Positions 8,919 through 17,460 of a stretch of 64,000 bases of DNA are shown piece after piece. The stretch's first letter is position 1. Every line of letters begins with the position of its first letter. Origin of the DNA: Streptosporangium lutulentum (lineage in GTDB: Bacteria; Actinomycetota; Actinomycetes; Streptosporangiales; Streptosporangiaceae); NCBI RefSeq assembly GCF_030811455.1, contig NZ_JAUSQU010000001.1, positions 9,300,001 through 9,364,000 of the forward strand, written 5' to 3'. The notes under the pieces were generated by a model. That model was given only the letters and a program-made list of their open reading frames with translations. It was not told where the DNA came from and did not search any database. The position numbers and the translations under genes are program-made.

Positions 8919-10310
8919 TCAGATCGGTTTCTCGGCGGGCGCCGGGGTCTTCGAGCGGCGGGAGGTCATCCAGTAGGCGACGCTGAGGATCGCGAAGAAC
9001 GGGACGCCCGCCCACCACGCGGGTCGCAACGGTGCGATGAACAGCGTCGAGACCAGCGTCCCGGCGAGGAACACCATGGCCAGCAGCGAGGTGACCGGGG
9101 CGCCCCAGAGCTGTACGGGCGACGGGGGGAGACCCTGGAGCTTGCGGGTGCGGCGGAAGGCCCGGTGCGTGGCGAGGATCAGCAGCCACACGACCAGCGC
9201 CCCGAAGACCGACACGCCGAACAGCGCGAGGTACGCCGAGCTCTCGCTCGCGGCCGACAGGGACGCGGCCAGGGCCAGGCCGAGCGCGGACAGCGCGAGG
9301 GCGTTGCGCGGCACGCCCGACCGGCTGAGGCGTCCCGTCCACGCGGGCGCGTACCTGTCGGCGGCCAGCGAGTGCATCATGCGGGTGGTCAGGTAGAGGT
9401 TGGTGTTCGCGCTGGACAGGGCGGCGGTCAGCACGACGAAGTTCATGACGGTCGCGGCGGCCGGAATCCCGGCGGCCGAGAACACGCTGACGAAGGGACT
9501 CTCCGTGACGGCCCCGCCCTGGGCGGTCGTGGTCCACGGCACCACGGTCAGCACGATCGTGATCGCCACGATGTAGAACAGCGCCAGGCGAGTGACCATT
9601 CGGCGGGCGGCGCGGGGGATGTCCCGTGCCGGGTTCTCCGATTCCGCGGCGGTGACCGAGACGACCTCGACGCCGACGTAGCTGAACAGCACGAACACGA
9701 TGGCGAGGGAGAGCCCGCCGACCCCGTTGGGAAGGAAACCGCCGTGCGCGGTGAGGTTCTCCGTACCGGTGGCCTCGGCGCCGGGCAGGCCGACGGTGAT
9801 CAGCAGGATGCCGAGCAGGATGAACACGACGATGGCCGCGACCTTGATCATCGCAAACCAGTACTCCACCTCACCGAAGACCTTCACCGCCACGGCGTTG
9901 GTGATCAGCACGGCCGCGGAGAACACCAGCACGGGCACCCAGAGCGGCAGTGACGGCCACCAGAACCGTACGTAGATCCCGCCCGCGATGACCTCGCCGC
10001 CGATGGCGATGACCTGCACGGTCCAGTAGGTCCAGCGGACCACGAACCCGGACCACGGGCCCAGGTAGCGGTGGGCGATCATGCCGAAGGCGCCCGCCTC
10101 GGGATGGACGACGACCATCTCGGCCAGCGCCCATCCGATCACCAGGGCGACGGCCGCGCAGGCGATGTAGGCGAGGATCGTCGCGGGTCCGGCCTGGGAG
10201 ATCGCCAGGCTGGAGCCGAGGAACAGCCCCGTGCCGATCGCGCCGCCCAGGCCGATCATGGTGAGCTGCCGTCCACGGAGACCGCGGTGCAGGCCGGATT
10301 CGTTTTCCAC
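8919..10310 (-). CDS. Amino acid permease (APC superfamily, AAT type)
   Basis: A 463-residue integral membrane protein with about 12 hydrophobic helices. The N-terminal GLGGAIGTGLFLGS is the substrate-binding unwound helix typical of amino acid/proton symporters of the AAT family, and GVEVVSVTAAESENPARDIP is the characteristic helix 6 region. It lies 24 bp after an aminotransferase gene on the same strand. The pair probably forms an operon for uptake and metabolism of an amino acid or amine, opposite an XRE-cupin regulator. Substrate unknown. Confidence 0.93.
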   Translation of the reverse strand: MENESGLHRGLRGRQLTMIGLGGAIGTGLFLGSSLAISQAGPATILAYIACAAVALVIGWALAEMVVVHPEAGAFGMIAHRYLGPWSGFVVRWTYWTVQVIAIGGEVIAGGIYVRFWWPSLPLWVPVLVFSAAVLITNAVAVKVFGEVEYWFAMIKVAAIVVFILLGILLITVGLPGAEATGTENLTAHGGFLPNGVGGLSLAIVFVLFSYVGVEVVSVTAAESENPARDIPRAARRMVTRLALFYIVAITIVLTVVPWTTTAQGGAVTESPFVSVFSAAGIPAAATVMNFVVLTAALSSANTNLYLTTRMMHSLAADRYAPAWTGRLSRSGVPRNALALSALGLALAASLSAASESSAYLALFGVSVFGALVVWLLILATHRAFRRTRKLQGLPPSPVQLWGAPVTSLLAMVFLAGTLVSTLFIAPLRPAWWAGVPFFAILSVAYWMTSRRSKTPAPAEKPI

Positions 10311-10334
10311 AGCAGCACCTCTTGGGGGGTAGGT

Positions 10335-11468
10335 TCACGCCTTACGGCACGCGCTGATGGCTTCGACGACCGCGTTGATGTCGGAGCGGTCGTTGTAGTA
10401 GTGGAGGGACAGGCGCAGCAGGTTGCCGCGTGGCGCGGTGACGATGCGGCGTTCGGCCAGCCGTTCGGCCAGCGCGTTCGGGTCGGCGTCCTCGATCGCG
10501 ACCTGCGGCCCGAGGAACCCGGCCGGGCTGGCCACGCGCTCGCCCGCCGCGGCCAGCCGTTCGGCCAGCTCCTCGACCAGGGCGGAGACGTGGGTCTGCA
10601 CGGCGTTCAGGTCCACCCGCTCGATGAGGTCGAATCCGGCGTTGGCGGCGTAGGCCGACGGTATGGGCGGGGTTCCGGTCTCGAAACGGCGCGCGTCGTC
10701 GGGGAAGTCCAGCAGCCGCGGATCGAAGGCGAACGGATTGGTGCGGCCGAACCATCCGGTGAGTTCGGGGTCGCGCTGGTGCACGAGCCCGTCGCGCGCG
10801 TAGAGGAACGCGATGCCGGGCAGGCCGAGCAGATACTTCAACGAGCCCGACGTCAGGTAGTCGCAGCCCAGCTCGCGCACGTTGACCGGCATGACGCCGG
10901 TGGCCTGGTAGGCGTCCACGAACACCCGGGCGCCGCTCTCGTGTGCCAGCCGTACGACCTCCTCGACCGGAAGGCGGGCGCCGTTGCGGTAGGTGACCAG
11001 GGGGATGGACACCAGATTGACGCTCTCGTCGATGACGTTGGCGTAGGCCTCGGCCTCGACGTTCTCGCCGGTGTCGGCGGCGACCCGGACCCGGGCGCCG
11101 CGCCGTGCCTGGGCGAGCCAGACGTGCGCGATGGAGGGGAATTCCAGGTCGTTGGTGACGATTCCAGGGCGGTCGGACCAATCCAGCGACGACGCGGCCT
11201 GGAAGGCGGCCTCGGACGCGCACGACAGAATCGCGACCTCATGCGGGGAGGCGCCGATGAGCCGGGCGAATCGTTCGCGCGCCCATTCGACCTCGGCCAT
11301 CCACAGGCTCCACGGCGCGCCTCTGTCCCTCATGGAGAACCCGATCTCCTGCATGGAGTAGGCGAGCCTGGACGACAGCGCGCCCTGACTGCAACTGGCC
11401 AGATGCACGGTGTCGGTGAGTGCCGGAAACTCCGCCCGGAACTGCGCGGCGTCCAAATATTGCGACAT
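10335..11468 (-). CDS. Class V aminotransferase family PLP enzyme
   Basis: A 377-residue PLP-dependent enzyme of the fold-type I class V group (cysteine desulfurase/kynureninase-like). The Schiff-base lysine is in TSGSLKYLLGLPG, preceded by the PLP aspartate in VFVDAYQATG. The desulfurase cysteine loop is absent, so it is more likely an aminotransferase or C-X lyase than an IscS. ATG 11468 (MSQYLDAAQF) is chosen; a GTG at 11477 is three codons upstream. A promoter whose -10 ends nine bases before this ATG suggests a leaderless transcript. It is operonic with the permease and divergent from the XRE-cupin regulator, which is the probable controller. Confidence 0.88.
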   Translation of the reverse strand: MSQYLDAAQFRAEFPALTDTVHLASCSQGALSSRLAYSMQEIGFSMRDRGAPWSLWMAEVEWARERFARLIGASPHEVAILSCASEAAFQAASSLDWSDRPGIVTNDLEFPSIAHVWLAQARRGARVRVAADTGENVEAEAYANVIDESVNLVSIPLVTYRNGARLPVEEVVRLAHESGARVFVDAYQATGVMPVNVRELGCDYLTSGSLKYLLGLPGIAFLYARDGLVHQRDPELTGWFGRTNPFAFDPRLLDFPDDARRFETGTPPIPSAYAANAGFDLIERVDLNAVQTHVSALVEELAERLAAAGERVASPAGFLGPQVAIEDADPNALAERLAERRIVTAPRGNLLRLSLHYYNDRSDINAVVEAISACRKA

Positions 11469-11477
11469 TTCGGGCAC

Positions 11478-11505
11478 ATTACAGGTGTTCTTTCAACCAG
11501 GTCAA
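11478..11505 (-). promoter_or_regulatory. Sigma70-like promoter of the aminotransferase-permease operon
   Basis: Read on the minus strand, TTGACC (11505-11500) and TGTAAT (11483-11478) are separated by 16 bp. The expected start point falls within a base or two of the ATG at 11468, implying a leaderless mRNA. TTGA is repeated three times here and could form part of the regulator's site. TAGGAT at 11532-11537 lies 6 nt before the GTG of the divergent regulator, which therefore also looks leaderless. Confidence 0.55.
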
Positions 11506-11543
11506 TCATCTTCAATGTGGCTGACGGCGACTAGGATCGTCTG

Positions 11544-12080
11544 GTGACTGGAGCCAGGATTCGGGAAATCCGTACGCAGCGAGGATTGACCGTCGCGCAA
11601 CTGGCGGAGGCGGCCGGCGTGTCCACCGGGCTGATCAGCCAGGTCGAGCGTGACCGGACCGATCCGAGCCTGGAAACGCTCAGGAAAATCGCGAAAGTGC
11701 TCCAGCTGCCGCTGTTCAGCCTGTTCCAGGAGGAGGACGCGAAGACCGTCTCCGTGATCCGCGCGGACAGCCGGATGCTGGTCGCGTCGCCGGTCGGCGG
11801 GATCACGTACTCACGGATCTCACCCGGACACGGGCGGCTGGAGATGCTCAAGGGACACCTGCCGCCCGGCGGTTACTCGGCCGCCGAGCCCTGGTCGCAC
11901 CCTTCGGAGGAGTGCATCCTCGTGATCGAGGGGCAGCTCGTCGTCGAGGTGTCCGGGGTCCGGCACCAGCTCGGCGTGGGCGACAGCTGCTATTTCCACT
12001 CCTCGCTGCCGCACCGCTACCTGAACCTCACCGAGGAGCCCGTCGACTTCGTCATCGCCGTCACACCGCCCAGCTACTGA
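11544..12080 (+). CDS. XRE-family regulator with C-terminal cupin domain
   Basis: A 178-residue protein. Residues 1-65 form a Cro/C1-type helix-turn-helix (IREIRTQRGLTVAQLAEAAG, then STGLISQVERDRTDPSLETL). Residues about 95-178 form a small cupin barrel (ECILVIEGQLVVEVSGV and a later HSSLPHRY), expected to bind a ligand. This two-domain layout is typical of regulators controlling nearby amino acid or polyamine genes (PuuR/SutR-like). GTG 11544 is the start. It is transcribed divergently from the aminotransferase/permease operon across a 75-bp gap, so it probably regulates that operon and itself. Confidence 0.93.
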   Translation: MTGARIREIRTQRGLTVAQLAEAAGVSTGLISQVERDRTDPSLETLRKIAKVLQLPLFSLFQEEDAKTVSVIRADSRMLVASPVGGITYSRISPGHGRLEMLKGHLPPGGYSAAEPWSHPSEECILVIEGQLVVEVSGVRHQLGVGDSCYFHSSLPHRYLNLTEEPVDFVIAVTPPSY

Positions 12081-12604
12081 TCCGGCCTCCCGGCGCGAGA
12101 CGAAGGTCAAGGCCCGTGACGAACCGGCCGACACCTGCGTATCCTCTGCTCACTTCCGCGCCCGGTCTCGCGATCCGCCGCCGGAGCGATTGACGCGTCC
12201 GCCGATATGGAGACGGTAACGGGGTGAAGCTCCGATTTCCCGGGGGCTGTCACACGGAAGACGGCGAGAAAGACGCCTTCATCGGTTGTGGACGTGTTCC
12301 CTGGGGTGAAAGGTATGCCACAGGGCAGGCCGTTGCCGCTGATATCGATGATGTGAATGAGTCGTGAGGTGTGCCGAAAACAAATCATCGGCGATCGGGT
12401 GCCACAAGATTTTTGAGTGTGACCGCGCCGTGCGCCCAGGTCGTCCATGTCGCGGCGCCTACGGGAAAGCGCTGTTCTGTCATCGGTAATGGACCGGCCT
12501 GCTTTTGGTGCGAGTGTGGCTCTCTATTTGCATGCCCACTCATCCGGCGACTACCTTTAATGATGGTCTGACCTGGACTTTTGCCAAGAGGGGAGGAAAC
12601 CACC
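12081..12604. other. Intergenic stretch without a recognised gene
   Basis: About 520 bp between the XRE-cupin regulator and the sensor kinase, lower in GC than its surroundings. Short frames occur on both strands but none has a credible ribosome site or recognisable product. It presumably holds the kinase promoter; no confident promoter or terminator was picked. Confidence 0.4.
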
Positions 12605-14056
12605 TTGGGAAGCAGACTGAGGACACTTCTGCCCGACTCGCTTCGGGCACGCACGACGCTGGCCGTCGCAGGACTGTCTTTGATCTTTCTTTCCATGATC
12701 GGTGCCAGCATCGACTTCCTGGTCCTCGACAGGGTTCAGATCCACGTTTCCCAGGAGGCTCAGCGAGTCGCCACCAACTGGATCGGATCCTTCAAGCCCG
12801 GCGTCACTCCACGGCCGACTCCGAAGACGCGCATCAACCTTCTCCAACTCGTCGACTCCCACGGCCGGGTGGTGGTGGCCAGCGCCGCGGCGGCGGGCCG
12901 TCCGGCCCTGAGCACGATGAGGCCCCCGGTCGACAATCAGATCCAGGACGGCACGGTGTGCTCCGCGGGGGGCGAATGCGTCATGCTCGTCGCCGTCCGG
13001 CCCGCTCCACTGGAGATCCGCGAGCTCTGGGGGGGTGAGCCCCACTTCGTCTACGCCGGAATGGTTCAGCCTTCCCTCCTGGCCACGGACGACCTGGAGA
13101 TTTTCACCGCCGCCGGGGTCCTGCTGACCGCCGGCCTCATCGCGTGGGGGAACTGGTGGGTGGGAGGCCGTTCCATGCGCCCCGTGGCGGCGATCCGCGA
13201 GACCATGGCCGAGATCACGGTGAGCGACCTGAGTCTGCGGGTGCCCCAGCCGCCCGGTCGCAGCGAGTACGCGCTGCTCGCTCGCACCGCCAACCAGACG
13301 CTGGCCCGGCTGGAGGAGGCGGTGAAGCAGCAGCGCCGATTCGCCTCCACCACCTCTCACGAACTCAGGACCCCGCTCACCGGCCTGCGCGCCCGGTTGG
13401 AGGAGGCGGTGCTCTACCCCCACGACGTCGACCCCCGTGAGACCGTCCGGGAGGCGCTGGCGATCACCGATCGGCTGGAGACGATCGTCGACGACCTGCT
13501 GGTGCTGGCCCGCCTTCGCGCGGGCGGTCCCGTGGCGCATGAGCCGATCGACCTCGGCATCCTGGTCAAGGAGGAAGCGGCGGCCGGGATGGGGGGCGTG
13601 CCGGTGCACGTTCGCATCGGCCGCGATGTGAACGTGCAGGGCAACCGGATCCAGCTGATCCGGGTCGTGGACAACCTCCTGGCCAACGCCCGGCGGCATG
13701 CCGAGACCAGAGTCGAGGCCACCGCCGAGCGTGTGGGCGACCACGCCGTCGTCACCGTGACCGACGACGGCGACGGTATCGCCCCACAGGATCGGGAACG
13801 GGTCTTCGAACGCTTCGTCCGCCTGGACGACGGAAGGCGCCGCGAACCCGGAGGCAGTGGCCTCGGCCTGGCCATCTCCCGGGACATCGCGCACGCCCAC
13901 AACGGAACCCTGCTGATCGAGGACTCCCCGCGAGGCGCGCGATTTGTGCTCCGGCTGCCGCTGATGGACGGGACCGGGAGCTCGCCGGTCCATGAGATCC
14001 GTTTAGGTGTGCTTCATTTCGCCGGTGAGGGCCAGGCATCCGCGTGGCGGACCTGA
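12605..14056 (+). CDS. Sensor histidine kinase (orphan)
   Basis: A 483-residue membrane kinase starting at TTG 12605 behind AGGGGAGG. It has a transmembrane helix at about residues 15-37, an extracytoplasmic sensor region to about 155, a second helix at about 165-185, then HAMP. The HisKA H-box is STTSHELRTPLTGLRARLE. The ATPase domain has an N-box (VVDNLLANARRHAE), G1 (DDGDGI), F-box (VFERFVRLD) and G2 (GGSGLGLAISRDI). It is expected to autophosphorylate on the H-box histidine and pass the phosphate to an OmpR-class regulator. No response regulator is adjacent, which is unusual for this class. About 30 residues after the usual C-terminus have no recognised function. Confidence 0.93.
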   Translation: MGSRLRTLLPDSLRARTTLAVAGLSLIFLSMIGASIDFLVLDRVQIHVSQEAQRVATNWIGSFKPGVTPRPTPKTRINLLQLVDSHGRVVVASAAAAGRPALSTMRPPVDNQIQDGTVCSAGGECVMLVAVRPAPLEIRELWGGEPHFVYAGMVQPSLLATDDLEIFTAAGVLLTAGLIAWGNWWVGGRSMRPVAAIRETMAEITVSDLSLRVPQPPGRSEYALLARTANQTLARLEEAVKQQRRFASTTSHELRTPLTGLRARLEEAVLYPHDVDPRETVREALAITDRLETIVDDLLVLARLRAGGPVAHEPIDLGILVKEEAAAGMGGVPVHVRIGRDVNVQGNRIQLIRVVDNLLANARRHAETRVEATAERVGDHAVVTVTDDGDGIAPQDRERVFERFVRLDDGRRREPGGSGLGLAISRDIAHAHNGTLLIEDSPRGARFVLRLPLMDGTGSSPVHEIRLGVLHFAGEGQASAWRT

Positions 14057-14119
14057 CCGAGACCCGGTCCGTTCAGGGTGGTGGGACGGCGGCCGCCGGG
14101 CCGGCGGCGTCAGGGGAGC

Positions 14120-14578
14120 ATGCTGGAGCAGGACCAATTTGGGGGCCTCGTGGTGTTTGATGATCAAGAAGTCGCGGACGGGCTGATAGCCGCGTTCAAC
14201 GCGCATGACAGTGAGGCGGCGACGAGGTTCTTCGGCCCGCGCGCCAGTTACGTGTGTCCGGGTGGCGTCGCCGAGGGGCGTGAGGAGATCGCGTCCTACT
14301 TCGACCTTTACTTCGAGGGGCTTCCGGATATCAGGGTGGTGCCCCACGACAAGGTCGCGTGTGGAGACCTCGTGGTGTGCGAGTGGATAATCACCGGCAC
14401 CCATACCGGACCGTTCCTGTTGCCCAGCGGGGGGATCATCCAGGCGACCGGGCGGCGCATCGCTGTTCGCGGCTGCGATGTCCGGACCATGGACAACGGG
14501 GCGATTGCCAGCCAACGCGTCTATTACGACCAGTTGGAGATGCTCAACCAGTTCAACATCCTCTGCATGCCCGAATGA
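14120..14578 (+). CDS. SnoaL-like / NTF2-fold polyketide cyclase family protein
   Basis: A 152-residue protein with the NTF2-like cone fold pattern: an N-terminal helix (VADGLIAAFNAHDSEAATRF), EGREEIASYFDLYFEGLPD, and a strand VVCEWIITGTHTGPFLLP, as in SnoaL-like ester cyclases. Such proteins are small cytosolic lyases, isomerases or binding proteins, and the substrate here is unknown. ATG 14120 is taken; a GTG at 14153 is possible. It is convergent with the TNT-domain gene, with only 15 bp between the stops. Confidence 0.75.
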   Translation: MLEQDQFGGLVVFDDQEVADGLIAAFNAHDSEAATRFFGPRASYVCPGGVAEGREEIASYFDLYFEGLPDIRVVPHDKVACGDLVVCEWIITGTHTGPFLLPSGGIIQATGRRIAVRGCDVRTMDNGAIASQRVYYDQLEMLNQFNILCMPE

Positions 14579-14593
14579 CTCGCGCGCTCCCGC

Positions 14594-15448
14594 TCAGTTC
14601 GTCGGCGTCAGGTATCCGTTGGCGATCAGCCATTCCACGGAGACCTCGGGAGAGGTTTGGGGCGCGGCGGGGATGTATTTGCTGACCAGGTGGTACTGCC
14701 GTCCCTCGCCTTCCTGCTGGAACGCCGCGACGGCGGGACCGCCGTCCACTGTGAACTCCTTTATCACCTTGTACGTGTGATAGCTGCACAGGTATTTCGG
14801 AGCCAGGTAGAAGGTGTTGAGATTGTTCGGCGGCAGGGCGCGCCCGACGTAGGACGAGCCTAGCGGTGAGACGAAGGCGCCTTTCTCACCGCCGAAACGG
14901 TCGAGGGGCGTGCCGACCGGCAGCCGCACGGGCCTGACCAACGGCCTGCCGTTGGAGTAGCCGCCGGAGTGGGCGAAACCGTAGTCCGGCGGGTAGCGCC
15001 ACATGTTGGTGGTCTCATCCCAGTAGCGGTCGATGAAGTCCTGCGGCGCGACGCCGTTCAGCGGCTTGTAACCGCGCAGGATCTTGCCGAGCTGCCCCTC
15101 CTCGGGGAGATACCTCGGCCCGAGGTTCGGGTCGTCGTCCAGGTAGGGAGGCCCGCAGACCACCTTGACGGGTTTGTCGTCATCCTTCGCGACCGGCGCG
15201 GACATCGGCCGCGCGATCGTTCCCGGCGCGGACGGCGGCGGTGTGGTCGTGTCCGGTGGCGCGATCGTGTCCGTACACGTGACGGCCGTCCCCAGGGCCT
15301 CCCCGACGGGAACGGATCGGCAGTGTGCCCCGGGTGGGCCGAAGGCCGGATGGGAAGCGGTGCCGGCCTGGGCCGGGACGCCGCCGAAGGCGGCGGTGGC
15401 GATGCCGATGGCGACGGCCAGCGGTGCGTGTCGTCGAAAATGCCGCAC
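14594..15448 (-). CDS. Secreted TNT-domain protein (tuberculosis necrotizing toxin family)
   Basis: A 284-residue protein. A strong AGGAGG sits 4 nt before GTG 15448, so this start is preferred to an ATG seven codons upstream. The N-terminus is a Sec signal peptide (RHFRR, a hydrophobic stretch, then PAQAG). A Pro/Thr-rich linker leads to a C-terminal TNT domain at about 140-284: WRYPPDYGF, a proline-rich PVRLPVGTPLDRFG, the segment GAFVSPLGSSYVGRALPP, and GEGRQYHL, whose Gln matches the conserved TNT glutamine. TNT enzymes hydrolyse NAD+. The Sec-type leader in place of an ESX/CpnT head is unusual. No recognised immunity gene is adjacent; the convergent SnoaL-like gene is the only close neighbour. 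Confidence 0.85.
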   Translation of the reverse strand: MRHFRRHAPLAVAIGIATAAFGGVPAQAGTASHPAFGPPGAHCRSVPVGEALGTAVTCTDTIAPPDTTTPPPSAPGTIARPMSAPVAKDDDKPVKVVCGPPYLDDDPNLGPRYLPEEGQLGKILRGYKPLNGVAPQDFIDRYWDETTNMWRYPPDYGFAHSGGYSNGRPLVRPVRLPVGTPLDRFGGEKGAFVSPLGSSYVGRALPPNNLNTFYLAPKYLCSYHTYKVIKEFTVDGGPAVAAFQQEGEGRQYHLVSKYIPAAPQTSPEVSVEWLIANGYLTPTN

Positions 15449-16095
15449 GGATCCTCCTGATGAACTCATGCATGGCTGAATCGGGTATATAGCTGCAATT
15501 CACGAACCAGCAGAGACTGCGCCGTGGACGAATGTGTTTTTCCGCCCACCGCCTTTGCCTCGGAGCCCTTTCCTTCGAAGCCGGAGGGGTATTCGCCCAC
15601 CATCGGTCGCACTGAATGAAAGGGGCGATCCGTGAGTACCCGGCCGTTCATCTGCGGCACCATGGGCAAGTTCATCGAATGACAAAAACGAAAAGACAAA
15701 AGGCGCAACAGAGCACATTATTAATTGCATGGATAAATCAGGTCGACTATGCCTCGTCGCCTGTTCGCAGCATTTATCCCATCGATGAGGCGTGAGGTCC
15801 GCCGGGCGGCCGGAGATCGTGTGGGGTGGGGGCGGCAAGGACGCCGGGAGGCGTCACGGGGATGAACCCGCGCTCGTCAAGGACGACGTCTTGGCACGGA
15901 GGGCCACTGCCGTGCAGGCGCGTCTCGATCGATCGGCTGACCACACACGACGTCCCGGCGCGGGGGCCGCTGAGAGCCGCCTCGCACGGTCGGGATTCCC
16001 GGACTCCGGCCGGAAAATCGGGTAGGAAGTGGGTCGTGACGTGGGCGCCGGGACCGGCCCGCCGATGTGTGTCAGCCCCCGATCAAGGAGACATC
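15449..16095. other. Intergenic stretch without a recognised gene
   Basis: About 650 bp between the TNT gene (minus) and the alpha/beta hydrolase leader (plus). The 15470-15780 part is comparatively AT-rich and probably holds the TNT promoter. Open frames on both strands look like shadows: no ribosome sites, no conserved composition. Nothing is called. Confidence 0.4.
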
Positions 16096-16128
16096 ATGAT
16101 CGACATTTTTGCGTCCGGAGCCGCGTGA
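16096..16128 (+). CDS. Ten-codon leader ORF coupled to the hydrolase
   Basis: AAGGAG lies 6 nt before ATG 16096, and the frame MIDIFASGAA ends at TGA 16126-16128. That stop overlaps the hydrolase ATG by one base (TGATG). The strong ribosome site belongs to this mini-ORF, not to the hydrolase, so hydrolase translation probably depends on re-initiation. It could be a regulatory leader or the trace of an altered start. Confidence 0.4.
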   Translation: MIDIFASGAA

Positions 16129-16961
16129 TGCGTATCGACGTCAACGGCATCGCGCTGGAGGTGCAGGTCAGCGGGGAGGGACCGGCCGTCCTGCTGGTGC
16201 ACGGCTACCCCGACACCCACGCGTGCTGGCGGCACCAGGTGGCCGCGCTGAACGCGGCCGGATACCGGACGATCGCCCCTGACCTGCGTGGCTTCGGCGC
16301 GTCGGACAAGCCGGATGGGCTGGAGGGCTACGAGCTCGCCGCGTACGCCGGAGACCTGATCGGCATCCTCGACCGGCTCGACGTCGACCGGGCACACCTC
16401 GTCGGGCACGACTGGGGTTCCGCCCTCGCCCAGCGGGTCGCCATCACGACGCCCGGCAGGGTCACCGGCCTGGCGTGCCTGTCGGTCGGCCACGCCGCCG
16501 CGATGCTGTCGGCCGGTTGGGAGCAGCGGGAGAAGTCCTGGTACATGATGTTGTTCCAGTTCCCCGGCGTCGCCGAGCGCTGGCTGAGCGAGCACGACTT
16601 CGCGAACATGAGGGAGATGCTGGCCGAGCACCCCGGCCGGGACGAGGTCATCGAGCGCATGCGCGACCCCCGGGCGCTCAGCGCGGCTCTGGCGATCTAC
16701 CGCAGGGGAGTGCCGCCCGAGTGGCTCCTCGCCGACCCCGCCGATCTCCCACCCATCCCGGTTCCGACCATGGGTGTGTGGAGCAGCGGCGACCGGTTCC
16801 TCACCGAGCAGTCGATGGCCGGCACCGGAAAGCACGTCGCCTCCACCTGGCGCTACGAGCGGCTCGACGGGGCCGGCCACTGGATGCAGCTGGAGGCGCC
16901 CGGCGAGGTCAACGACCTGCTGCTGGACTTCCTCGCCTCCGCCGGCGCCCAGGCGGGATGA
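16128..16961 (+). CDS. Alpha/beta hydrolase, epoxide hydrolase-like
   Basis: A 277-residue cytosolic alpha/beta hydrolase. The oxyanion region is VHGYPDTHACW, and the nucleophile elbow GHDWGSALA has aspartate in the nucleophile position. This fits epoxide hydrolases and haloalkane dehalogenases better than serine esterases. The catalytic histidine is in GAGHWMQLEAP. A cap domain lies at about residues 130-220. The start ATG 16128 overlaps the stop of a ten-codon leader. It stands alone on this strand and no substrate can be assigned. Confidence 0.88.
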   Translation: MRIDVNGIALEVQVSGEGPAVLLVHGYPDTHACWRHQVAALNAAGYRTIAPDLRGFGASDKPDGLEGYELAAYAGDLIGILDRLDVDRAHLVGHDWGSALAQRVAITTPGRVTGLACLSVGHAAAMLSAGWEQREKSWYMMLFQFPGVAERWLSEHDFANMREMLAEHPGRDEVIERMRDPRALSAALAIYRRGVPPEWLLADPADLPPIPVPTMGVWSSGDRFLTEQSMAGTGKHVASTWRYERLDGAGHWMQLEAPGEVNDLLLDFLASAGAQAG

Positions 16962-17043
16962 GCCGTGGGCCGATCGGGATGATCGGTCCGGCCTCCCAGG
17001 CCCCGATCACCCCGGTGGGGAACGTGGCGGCCGGCTCGTGCCG

Positions 17044-17460
17044 CTAGCCCAGGTCCCGGAGCCGTCGCGCGACCTTCTCCTCCTGCTCATTCATCGACCG
17101 GTCGAAGGACTCCCGCATCTCCCGCAGCCCGTTCCAGAACCGCGTGTGATCGGGGAGCTCCTCCGGCGCCGATGAGCCGAGCGTGCCTCCGACCAGTTCT
17201 CGCGTCTTGCGCTCACCGGCCGCCTGCGCCCGCTGTACGGCCGCGCAGAGCTCCTTCGCCAGCTCCTCGCTGTCCATGCGCATGACGCGCGGGTTCAGCG
17301 TGAGCTTCAGGAGCCGCCCGGCCGAGTCGGTGACGGCCCGGATCATCTCGCCGGCGGCATGGCCCTCACCGGTGAGATCGCTCAGGCCGTCCTCCATGAG
17401 ACGCAGGGTGGCGTCGTCCGGGTACCCCACGGCGTACTCCTTCGCTATCTGAATTTCCAT
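17044..17460 (-). CDS. YbaB/EbfC-type protein in WXG cassette
   Basis: A 138-residue protein starting at ATG 17460, overlapping the end of the upstream gene by 16 bp. The central part (a G-x-G-x-A turn, then GRLLKLTLNPRVM, SEELAKELCAAVQRAQAAG) follows the YbaB/EbfC pattern, a small dimeric nucleoid-associated fold. Many actinobacterial YbaB paralogues are encoded beside WXG100-type genes, as here, where it is third in a coupled cassette after a WXG-like protein and a hydrophobic protein. Whether it binds DNA or acts as a secretion partner cannot be decided from sequence. Confidence 0.75.
   Translation of the reverse strand: MEIQIAKEYAVGYPDDATLRLMEDGLSDLTGEGHAAGEMIRAVTDSAGRLLKLTLNPRVMRMDSEELAKELCAAVQRAQAAGERKTRELVGGTLGSSAPEELPDHTRFWNGLREMRESFDRSMNEQEEKVARRLRDLG

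Noticed and set aside
10335..11468. Second cysteine desulfurase
   Set aside because: The PLP lysine is present but the catalytic Cys loop (CSTGSAC-type) seen in the 57493 gene is absent.
15470..16095. Small genes between the TNT gene and the hydrolase
   Set aside because: Frames on both strands lack ribosome sites and natural composition.
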